Assembly: GCA_021799715.1 (NCBI GenBank)
Contig: JAJYZY010000129.1
Coordinates: forward strand, 1 to 6,552
Origin: Planctomycetota bacterium
Lineage (GTDB): Bacteria; Planctomycetota; Phycisphaerae; WQYP01
Direction of reading: 5' to 3'
DNA length: 6,552 bases
Under the pieces are notes generated by a model that saw only the letters and a program-made list of their open reading frames with translations, was not told the origin of the DNA and did no database searches. The position numbers and the translations under genes were made by a program. Positions within the stretch are counted from its first letter, which is position 1. Every line of letters begins with the position of its first letter. Shown here in pieces: positions 1 to 5,109 of the stretch.

Positions 1-80
1 CTGCGGAATGGCACGTAAGCGTTCAATGCGTACAACACTCCATGCGCGATTTCGGGAAAATTTGCCGAGCGCTGTTGATG

Positions 81-115
81 AATCCAATTTTTACGCGATA
101 GCGAGCAATTGGATT
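81..115. repeat. 9-bp inverted repeat, 17-nt spacer
   Basis: The arms AATCCAATT (81-89) and AATTGGATT (107-115) are perfect reverse complements. The spacer is 17 nt and contains a small CGC-GATA-GCG fold. The right arm runs into TTTT (114-117). It could be a weak, AT-rich terminator for a gene to the left, or an operator next to the TGCGCT repeats that start at 117. The pairing is seen directly; the role is unknown. Confidence 0.4.
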
Positions 116-116
116 T

Positions 117-154
117 TGCGCTGTACAATTATATTTCTGCGCTGTACGCAGTGG
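117..154 (+). promoter_or_regulatory. Paired TGCGCT direct repeat, copy A (candidate regulator site)
   Basis: TGCGCTGTAC occurs at 117-126 and again at 138-147, exactly 21 bp apart (two helical turns), with an AT-rich interval. The second repeat continues as GCAGTGG. The same arrangement with the same period occurs at 2284-2321 upstream of the xyloglucan genes. If the TATAGT box at 175-180 is a -10 element, the second repeat falls near -40 to -49, where activators often bind. That is inference; the repeats and spacing are seen directly. Confidence 0.45.
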
Positions 155-174
155 TGCGGACGGTTCAAGGTTCA

Positions 175-180
175 TATAGT
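175..180 (+). promoter_or_regulatory. Possible -10 box (TATAGT) for the PEP-CTERM gene
   Basis: TATAGT matches the sigma-70 -10 consensus at 5 of 6 positions. No convincing -35 hexamer lies 16-18 bp upstream, which would suit an activator-dependent promoter using the repeats at 117-154. A start near 187 would give a leader of about 150 nt. This is a weak prediction. Confidence 0.25.
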
Positions 181-193
181 CATTGTGTAAGTT

Positions 194-295
194 TTCGCTC
201 GTCCCGCCGGAGGGTGTTTGATGGCTGGCTGAGCGAATGCTTCGGTAGATTTTGTTGGATGTGCAAGTCGCGGCGATGCTGGGAGTGTTTCCCGG
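194..295 (+). promoter_or_regulatory. Structured 5' leader of the PEP-CTERM gene
   Basis: The stretch between the possible promoter and the start codon holds no convincing ORF but has pairing potential. TTCGCTC (194-200) pairs perfectly with GAGCGAA (231-237). A second small stem, CTGGGA (279-284) with TCCCGG (290-295), includes one G-U pair. I do not recognise any known riboswitch here. It may only be an untranslated leader. Confidence 0.2.
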
Positions 296-329
296 TGGCT
301 GCGGTTTGCTGATGGTTTGTTTTCTCTGG

Positions 330-335
330 AAGGAG
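330..335 (+). promoter_or_regulatory. Shine-Dalgarno AAGGAG of the PEP-CTERM gene
   Basis: AAGGAG is a perfect SD core. Two ATG codons in tandem follow at 340 and 343. The 7-nt spacing to the second is closer to optimal, so translation may begin one codon later than annotated. Confidence 0.7.
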
Positions 336-339
336 AATA

Positions 340-1095
340 ATGATGTTTCTGCGATCTTCAAATTTCACACGGATTCCACTGTTTGGAATAATGGCTGGCG
401 CGGCGGCGTTGGCCTGTCCCGGGCTGATGACAGGTTCTGCGCACGCCACGGCCCTTCCCAGCAGCGTGCTGATTGACAATTTCAGTCAGGATACCGTTGG
501 GGCTGCGCCCAGCGAAGTAATTGGTTACCAGGGCCAGACATTGACCGTCGTGAGTTCGGGAACCGCCGACGGGAACATGTTGCAGGTAAAGATTGCGAAT
601 CAATATTCCGCCCAATTGCAATTCGGCACTGCGGGTACCACACCCGCAAATTGGGATAATTACCAGGACATTTCGTTCGACCTCCTGTTCCCCAATACGT
701 CCACGGCAACTCTGTATCCGGGTACCTCAATTGATGTCCAGCAGGCGGGCTACCAAGGCGGAGGCCAGACCACGCAGGCGGTAAACTTGGGCACCGGTGG
801 TAACGGCATCTATCCGTCCGTGCCATCGTCCAATGCGTCAACCACGCTTGTCCCTGTTAACATACCGATTTCGCAAATTCCTCCGGCTGTCCTGCCGGGT
901 AGCTGGTTCCAGGTAATCCTGAACATCTATCCCGGATATGACAGTGGAGCCACCGGCCCGTGGACTTTCGACATGGGCAACGTTCAATTTACCAACCCGG
1001 TTACCAGCACGATTCCCGAACCAGCTACTATCGGCCTGCTGGCTATCGGTGGGCTGGGCCTGCTTTTGCTTGGTCGGCGGCGTAGGTTGGTGTGA
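340..1095 (+). CDS. Small secreted PEP-CTERM sorting-domain protein
   Basis: The 251-residue product has a Sec signal peptide: basic n-region, hydrophobic core at about residues 12-30, likely cleavage after AHA at residue 36. The C-terminal PEP-CTERM tag has Pro-Glu-Pro at 226-228, a hydrophobic helix at about 230-245, then RRRR at 246-249. In known families this tag is recognised by an exosortase (EpsH/XrtA type), which cleaves and sorts the protein outside the cell; the tag often goes with exopolysaccharide producers. The mature part is one domain rich in Gly, Thr, Ser and Asn. It starts with LIDNF (44-48), has W-x-x-Y-x-x-I-S-F-D (105-114), and ends with FDMGNVQF (210-217). That layout resembles a carbohydrate-binding beta-sandwich, which is inference; no catalytic residues are recognisable. 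The SD AAGGAG (330-335) lies 4 nt from the ATG at 340 and 7 nt from the ATG at 343, so 343 may be the true start. It is monocistronic, closed by the terminator at 1155-1190. Confidence 0.9.
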   Translation: MMFLRSSNFTRIPLFGIMAGAAALACPGLMTGSAHATALPSSVLIDNFSQDTVGAAPSEVIGYQGQTLTVVSSGTADGNMLQVKIANQYSAQLQFGTAGTTPANWDNYQDISFDLLFPNTSTATLYPGTSIDVQQAGYQGGGQTTQAVNLGTGGNGIYPSVPSSNASTTLVPVNIPISQIPPAVLPGSWFQVILNIYPGYDSGATGPWTFDMGNVQFTNPVTSTIPEPATIGLLAIGGLGLLLLGRRRRLV

Positions 1096-1154
1096 ACTTA
1101 TAACACCGCATTGCAGCCATGGATTGGTGGCGTGTTTTATCTGTAGATTACACT

Positions 1155-1190
1155 GCGGCGGCTTGGCGTGGCCCAAGCCGCCGCTTTTTT
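1155..1190 (+). terminator. Strong intrinsic terminator after the PEP-CTERM gene
   Basis: A perfect 12-bp stem GCGGCGGCTTGG (1155-1166) pairs with CCAAGCCGCCGC (1173-1184) around a 6-nt loop. Six T residues follow at 1185-1190. It lies 59 nt past the stop codon. The stem is GC-rich and the T tract is immediate, a textbook Rho-independent terminator. It shows that the PEP-CTERM gene is transcribed separately from what follows. Confidence 0.9.
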
Positions 1191-1221
1191 ATTCGGCCAT
1201 TGGAAATTTTCCCATACCCTC

Positions 1222-1257
1222 CCTGATGCGGCAGCATCATGGTTGGATGCGGGGTGG
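1222..1257 (+). repeat. REP-like element, left outer copy (plus orientation)
   Basis: Hairpin TGATGC-GGCA-GCATCA (1224-1239) has a perfect 6-bp stem and 4-nt loop, followed by GGTTGGATGCG (1241-1251). The unit recurs at 2171-2205 with two substitutions and one 1-nt gap. Its core GATGC-GGMA-GCRTC plus the downstream TTGGATGCG also occurs in reverse orientation at about 1344-1372 and 2121-2149. This is the form expected of a REP recognised by a RAYT transposase. Confidence 0.65.
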
Positions 1258-1286
1258 AGTTCGAAAATAATATTCCCTTCGTATCG

Positions 1287-1376
1287 TCAATGTTCGGCAC
1301 AAGTCTTGCCGGGCAGATTGTGTCGTATGGTTGCACGCTGCTTTGCATCCAACTCGACGCTTCCGCATCGAGCTAT
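1287..1376 (-). repeat. 90-bp repeat with inverted REP hairpin, left inner copy
   Basis: The unit is 81 of 90 positions identical, without gaps, to 2064-2153, in the same orientation. Read on the minus strand it begins with stem-loop CTCGATGC-GGAA-GCGTCGAG (8 bp with one G-T pair; plus coordinates 1353-1372), then TTGGATGCA. This is the same core as the plus-strand REP at 1222-1257, so the two form an inverted pair like the bacterial interspersed mosaic elements. The extra stretch of nearly 60 bp beyond the hairpin is shared only by the two inner copies. It lies 134 nt beyond the 3' end of the transposase gene. Confidence 0.75.
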
Positions 1377-1510
1377 TGGGAGTGTATCCCATATTCTGGT
1401 CTGAATCGGTGAAATCGCACCGTCTACGTCATTGCCGCCGGGCTGCCGGATTTCCCGCATGATCGCATCTTTGTTCTTAACCGCGATACAAAATAATGGC
1501 CGCGACTCAA
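1377..1510. other. Non-coding spacer between left repeat and transposase gene
   Basis: No supported ORF. A short hairpin CGGTG (1407-1411) / CACCG (1418-1422) is present but lacks a T tract, so I do not call it a terminator. The spacer is probably the 3' flank of the RAYT unit. Confidence 0.4.
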
Positions 1511-1993
1511 TCATAAAACCGGACGATTCGACCGCCAAAAAATTACCGCCTGATTGGCAAGGTAGTCATACAACAGGTGCCGAAGGTGTGTTCTATTTTT
1601 TATCCGCTGCGGCACACCATTGCGTGAAAACCAGCGACGGCCTCGCCCGTGTATTGATCCCAACGCAAGGCTCATCATCTGTTTGAGCGTTTGCTGGACC
1701 CTTTCCGGTGGATGTAATGTGTGCCAGGCCAAGACGATATGCAGATGCGTAGGCTGGCTGGCAATTGCATACACAGTCCATTGCCGCCGTGCTGAAGTTT
1801 CCTGAACGGTTTGGCAGAGCAAATTCTGATCATCCCAGGACCAAAGGAGCGTCGGAAACCGCGCCGAGCGTTCCCAATGAGCCGCCAATTTTGGTTCAGC
1901 CGCGAATCGGCCGCGCCCGCGACGGTAGTAGCCCTTTGGATTGTCAGCATTCCATGTAAGAAAACCGTGTACGATAATGTGGTAGACCGGCAT
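1511..1993 (-). CDS. REP-associated tyrosine transposase (RAYT, Y1/HUH family)
   Basis: The product is about 160 residues, near the usual size of single-domain Y1_Tnp proteins. An N-terminal strand (residues 1-14) leads to a TW-x-A-D-x-x-K-G segment (13-21), in the place where relatives have TWLxGDxRG. The HUH metal-binding motif is His83-Leu-His85 (PTHLHIVL). A helix near 95-110 precedes W-F-x-R-N-G (121-126). Tyr144 in YDYLANQ is the best candidate for the DNA-linking tyrosine; Tyr142 is the alternative. Such enzymes nick REP hairpins as single-stranded DNA through a covalent tyrosine link. I start at 1993 because MPVYHI is family-like and the SD-like AGGGAGAG (1998-2005) sits just upstream. 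The frame is open back to 2125, but that part crosses the repeat and looks non-coding. The gene is convergent to the PEP-CTERM gene and flanked by REP pairs, which supports the call. It appears intact. Confidence 0.8.
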   Translation of the reverse strand: MPVYHIIVHGFLTWNADNPKGYYRRGRGRFAAEPKLAAHWERSARFPTLLWSWDDQNLLCQTVQETSARRQWTVYAIASQPTHLHIVLAWHTLHPPERVQQTLKQMMSLALGSIHGRGRRWFSRNGVPQRIKNRTHLRHLLYDYLANQAVIFWRSNRPVL

Positions 1994-2023
1994 AGCTCTC
2001 TCCCTAGTAAAATAAGCCTCATT

Positions 2024-2052
2024 ATTGTGTGCTGTTTTGGCCAATTTGACAA
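2024..2052 (-). promoter_or_regulatory. Predicted sigma-70 promoter of the transposase gene
   Basis: On the minus strand, TTGTCA (2047-2052, 5 of 6 to consensus) is followed after exactly 17 bp by CACAAT (2024-2029, 4 of 6). Transcription would start near 2017 and give a leader of about 24 nt before the ATG at 1993, with the SD at 1998-2005 inside it. The promoter lies between the right inner repeat and the gene, so it would move with the gene. Confidence 0.4.
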
Positions 2053-2063
2053 GCTTCCCGCCA

Positions 2064-2153
2064 TCAATATTCGGCACCAGCCTCGACGGGCGGATTGTGT
2101 GGTATGGTTGCACGCTGTTTCGCATCCAACTCGACGCTTCCGCATCGAGCTAT
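2064..2153 (-). repeat. 90-bp repeat with inverted REP hairpin, right inner copy
   Basis: This is the partner of 1287-1376, in the same orientation with 9 substitutions and no gaps. Its hairpin occupies 2130-2149 (minus strand CTCGATGC-GGAA-GCGTCGAG) and is followed on the minus strand by TTGGATGCG (2121-2129). Substitutions spare the hairpin completely and cluster in the distal half, as expected if the hairpin is the selected part. It lies 71 bp upstream of the transposase start codon. Confidence 0.75.
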
Positions 2154-2170
2154 GCGCACTGAACTGATGG

Positions 2171-2205
2171 CCTGATGCGGCAGGATCATGGTTGGACGCG
2201 GGTGG
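2171..2205 (+). repeat. REP-like element, right outer copy (plus orientation)
   Basis: This is the second copy of 1222-1257: stem-loop TGATGC-GGCA-GGATCA (2173-2188) followed by GGTTGGACGCG. One substitution breaks a stem pair (G2177 opposite G2184) and another alters the downstream motif, so this copy is more decayed than the left one. With the inner repeat at 2064-2153 it forms the right inverted REP pair. Confidence 0.6.
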
Positions 2206-2283
2206 GGCGTGAAATCACCATGCCGTTTTCATCGCCGCGCCCAATCGTCGCGCCGCCGGCCCCCCCGGATGAAGGGTGGCATT

Positions 2284-2321
2284 TGCGCTAATCATAAAAA
2301 TTTTTGCGCTGTACGTAGTGG
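2284..2321 (+). promoter_or_regulatory. Paired TGCGCT direct repeat, copy B (candidate regulator site)
   Basis: TGCGCT at 2284-2289 and TGCGCTGTACGTAGTGG at 2305-2321 are 21 bp apart. The interval is AT-rich and differs in detail from copy A, while the second half-site and its GTACGYAGTGG tail differ from 138-154 at only one of 17 positions. It lies about 290 nt upstream of the GH31 start codon. The conserved period suggests a protein bound to one face of the helix. Function is inferred; a dispersed repeat is the alternative. Confidence 0.45.
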
Positions 2322-2535
2322 CGAAGCGTTAATGGGGCGGTAAACTTAACGATCCGGGAAAGCGGCGGAATTGCCTTTTGCGACATGAATCGCCGGATAG
2401 TGCAATGTTTGGTCCGCGGGCAGAAAAAGGGAAGGTGCCGATAATCTTCGCGGAATGCGGGCAGATCTGCACGTTGTCATAACGCCAGCGCTCCTCGCCA
2501 TTACCGCCTTGCGAAAATCTCATTTGTCAGGTTCG

Positions 2536-2552
2536 TCGGCAAATTATGCCGA
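2536..2552. promoter_or_regulatory. 17-bp palindrome, possible operator of the GH31-GH74 operon
   Basis: TCGGCA (2536-2541) and TGCCGA (2547-2552) form perfect 6-bp arms around AATTA. It lies 58 nt upstream of the GH31 start codon. The size and symmetry suit a dimeric helix-turn-helix repressor. I cannot name the regulator, and no second copy was noticed in the window. Confidence 0.3.
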
Positions 2553-2610
2553 TTGAAGATGAAGGTTCGCCCCGGGTCCGGTTGCAACACGATTATAAGC
2601 GGTGTGTGTT

Positions 2611-5034
2611 ATGAAATTCAGACATGGTGCCTGGTTGTGGCGGCCGGACGTCACGCCATCCGTGGCCAAACGGCTGTATCGCTATGCCATTGAACAAAAT
2701 ATGGTGCGACTCTGGACGCTGGATCATACCGGCACCGAAGGGGCAAACCGGTTTGAAGGAACGATTCTGGAATTGCGGATTTCTTCTCCGATGCCCGATG
2801 TGCTGCGCGTTCGCGTGCATCATCACCGGCCCGCCGAAGTTATCCCTTCCGGGTTTGATCTGGATTACCGAACTGAAAGTTCAAGCTGGAGGGTGGAGGA
2901 TCAACCATCCCACATTCGCGTGACAACGGGAAATCTAACCGTTGAGATCAACAAACAGGACTGGCGGATGTGCTTTCTGGATCCGCGGGGCGGCGTCATT
3001 ACCGAAGCTGGCAGCGAGAGCGTCGGCTACATGCGAGTCCAGACCGCCGGGGAGTTTATGATGCAACGCCTGACCATGGCGGTGGGGGAGTGCATTTATG
3101 GCCTGGGCGAGCGCTTTGGTCCGCTGGTAAAAACCGGACAGAACGTGGTGATATGGAACGAAGATGGTGGAACCGTCAGCGACCTGGCGTATAAAAATAT
3201 TCCCTTTTATCTCTCCAGTCGCGGTTACGGCGTGCTGGTGAATTCACCCGGCAGGGTGGATTTTGAAATCGGCACGGAACGCGTATCGCAAATGCAATTC
3301 AGCCTGCCCGGAGAGGAACTCGACTATTACCTTTTTTACGGGCCTGAACTGAAGGATGTTCTCGGTAAATATACCCTTTTAAGCGGACGGCCCGCGGTTC
3401 CACCGGCATGGTCATTTGGACTGTGGCTCAGCACATCTTTTACCACGCGGTATGATGAAAAAACGGTCATGGAATTCGTGGATGGCATGACCGATCGGGG
3501 CATCCCTTTAAGCGTGTTTCATTTTGACTGTTTCTGGATGAAGGAACGGCAATGGTGTGATTTCCAATGGGATCGCGAAGCATTTCCCGACCCGGAAGGA
3601 ATGCTCAAGCGCCTGAAAGCCAGGGGCTTAAAAATATGTGTGTGGATCAACCCATATATTTCGCAGCTTTCGCCATTGTTTGAAGAAGGGCGGAAGAATC
3701 AATATTTGCTCCGGCGTGCCGACGGGTCGGTTTTCCAGCGCGACGCCTGGCAGCCGGGAATGGCGCTGGTGGATTTTACCAATCCGCTGGCGCGACAGTG
3801 GTATTGCGGCAAGCTCCAGTCGCTTCTGGACATGGGCGTCGATGCGTTCAAGACGGACTTCGGCGAATTTATTCCCGTGGAATCTGTGCGCTATTTTGAC
3901 GGGTCCGACCCGCTGCGGATGCATAATTATTATAGCTATATATATAACAAATGTGTGTTTGAGCATCTGGAAAAGCATCACGGTAAAGGCGGCGCCTTGG
4001 TGTTCGGGCGCTCGGGCACGACGGGAATTCAGAAATTTCCGGTTTCATGGGGCGGGGACTGCGAGGCAAGTTATGAATCCATGGCCGAGGATTTACGAGG
4101 GGGCTTGAGTTTCTGCATGTCCGGCGCGGCATTCTGGAGCCACGATATCGGCGGGTTTTCCGGCAAGGCGGACGCGGGGCTGTATAAGCGCTGGATCGCC
4201 TTCGGTTTATTGTCCACACACAGCCGCCTGCATGGCTCGGAGTCCTACCGTGTTCCATGGCTGTTTGATGAAGAATCGGTGGAGGTCATGCGGCATTTTA
4301 CCGCGCTGAAAAACCGGCTTTTCCCATATCTGTTTTCCGCCGCGCTGGATGCCGCGCAACATGGCTGGCCGGTATTGCGGGCCATGGTATTGGAATACCC
4401 CGATGACCCGGCCTGCCGATATCTGGACCGGCAATATATGCTCGGATCGTCCATATTGGTTGCGCCGATATTTCGTGCCGACGGCGTGGCGGAATATTAT
4501 TTGCCGAGCGGGTCCTGGACGGATTTATTGACCAATCGGGTGGTGGAAGGGGGCAGTTGGCGGAGGGAGAAAATGGACTTTATGAGTCTGCCGTTGTTTG
4601 TCAAAACCAATGCGATTATTCCCTTGTCGGCCAACACGCAATGCCCGCACTGGCAATGCGCCGATGAGTTGATACTCGATGCCGGTGTTCTGGAGGACGC
4701 GGCTTGCGTGGATGTGCGCGCAGGGGCCGCGAACGGTACCGCGGCAACATTTCATGTACAGCGCCGTGCCGGCGAAATTGTTTTTAAATCAGATGGTGCA
4801 GCCCGGCGCGTTGGCGTTGTTTTGCGCCATTGCCGAATGGTGGCCGATGTAATCAATGGCGGCGAATCCCGTGCAGTCCCGGAAGGATGGCGCATTGATT
4901 GGAAAAATACCGACCAGCCGCTGATTGTGGTACTATCCGAAGCACCGGGAAGTATGGACCGGAGGCGGCTGACCGATCAGACAATCACGCTGAAGGCGCA
5001 GCACGGCGGTAATGGCCAAAGCGCCAACCGGTAG
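2611..5034 (+). CDS. yicI: GH31 alpha-xylosidase, YicI type
   Basis: Removes alpha-linked xylose from the non-reducing end of xyloglucan oligosaccharides or isoprimeverose (EC 3.2.1.177). The 807-residue product aligns almost end to end with E. coli YicI (772 aa): N-terminal mutarotase-like beta-domain (about 1-245), catalytic (beta/alpha)8 barrel (about 250-590), and C-terminal beta-domains. The nucleophile is Asp416 in FKTDFGE and the acid/base is Asp483 in WGGDCEASYESM. The xylose-pocket residues recalled from YicI, Phe277, Cys307-Phe308, Trp315 and Lys414, are all present at the same numbers. This favours alpha-xylosidase over alpha-glucosidase. There is no signal peptide, so it should be cytoplasmic. 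The ATG at 2611 matches the family start (MKFRHGAW); the in-frame GTG at 2602 would add only three residues. The SD is poor. About 30 extra C-terminal residues, rich in Arg and Gln, follow the usual family end. The GH74 gene starts 75 bp downstream. Confidence 0.93.
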   Translation: MKFRHGAWLWRPDVTPSVAKRLYRYAIEQNMVRLWTLDHTGTEGANRFEGTILELRISSPMPDVLRVRVHHHRPAEVIPSGFDLDYRTESSSWRVEDQPSHIRVTTGNLTVEINKQDWRMCFLDPRGGVITEAGSESVGYMRVQTAGEFMMQRLTMAVGECIYGLGERFGPLVKTGQNVVIWNEDGGTVSDLAYKNIPFYLSSRGYGVLVNSPGRVDFEIGTERVSQMQFSLPGEELDYYLFYGPELKDVLGKYTLLSGRPAVPPAWSFGLWLSTSFTTRYDEKTVMEFVDGMTDRGIPLSVFHFDCFWMKERQWCDFQWDREAFPDPEGMLKRLKARGLKICVWINPYISQLSPLFEEGRKNQYLLRRADGSVFQRDAWQPGMALVDFTNPLARQWYCGKLQSLLDMGVDAFKTDFGEFIPVESVRYFDGSDPLRMHNYYSYIYNKCVFEHLEKHHGKGGALVFGRSGTTGIQKFPVSWGGDCEASYESMAEDLRGGLSFCMSGAAFWSHDIGGFSGKADAGLYKRWIAFGLLSTHSRLHGSESYRVPWLFDEESVEVMRHFTALKNRLFPYLFSAALDAAQHGWPVLRAMVLEYPDDPACRYLDRQYMLGSSILVAPIFRADGVAEYYLPSGSWTDLLTNRVVEGGSWRREKMDFMSLPLFVKTNAIIPLSANTQCPHWQCADELILDAGVLEDAACVDVRAGAANGTAATFHVQRRAGEIVFKSDGAARRVGVVLRHCRMVADVINGGESRAVPEGWRIDWKNTDQPLIVVLSEAPGSMDRRRLTDQTITLKAQHGGNGQSANR

Positions 5035-5109
5035 CGACGATTGTCGGAAGCGGCGGATCAAACGGGTTCAGGTGATAAAAACTGATTCAAAAATTAAAGA
5101 GGCCAAATC
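5035..5109 (+). other. Short GH31-GH74 intergenic spacer with SD
   Basis: The 75-bp gap has only a 4-bp hairpin (CGAC-GATT-GTCG) and no T tract, so transcription probably reads through. AAAGAGG (5096-5102) is a good SD, 7 nt before the ATG at 5110. Together with the shared strand and pathway, this supports a GH31-GH74 operon. Confidence 0.55.

Larger units (their letters stand above)
2206..2610. other. Intergenic region upstream of the xyloglucan genes
   Basis: About 400 bp with no gene I can support. It holds the second TGCGCT paired element (2284-2321), a run of seven C (2260-2266) and a 17-bp palindrome (2536-2552). A 64-codon minus-strand frame at 2329-2523 has no recognisable family. 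TTGTCA at 2524-2529 resembles a -35 box, but no good -10 box lies at the proper distance. I therefore cannot place the operon promoter. Confidence 0.5.

Noticed and set aside
8..190. 60-residue plus-strand frame and overlapping frames on both strands in the first 340 bp
   Set aside because: None has an SD, recognisable family or sensible composition. They cross the inverted repeat and the TGCGCT repeats, so the region reads as intergenic.
1407..1422. CGGTG/CACCG hairpin as a terminator
   Set aside because: The stem is only 5 bp and no T tract follows on either strand.
1994..2125. 44-residue N-terminal extension of the transposase frame
   Set aside because: It crosses the predicted promoter and the 90-bp repeat. 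The same peptide-like string appears on the minus strand near 1348 only because the repeat is duplicated. MPVYHI at 1993 has an SD and matches family starts.
1222..2205. CRISPR array from the repeated units
   Set aside because: There are only two copies each of two different units, unevenly spaced, with hairpins and a transposase between them. No regular spacers or cas genes are present.
2274..2289. TGGCATTTGC as a sigma-54 promoter
   Set aside because: The GG and GC dinucleotides are too close together for a -24/-12 promoter, which needs about 10 bp between them.
2329..2523. 64-residue minus-strand frame in the intergenic region
   Set aside because: The phrase RWRYDNVQI looks faintly protein-like and could be a decayed gene fragment, but there is no SD, no family match I recognise and no continuation. 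A BLASTX search would decide.
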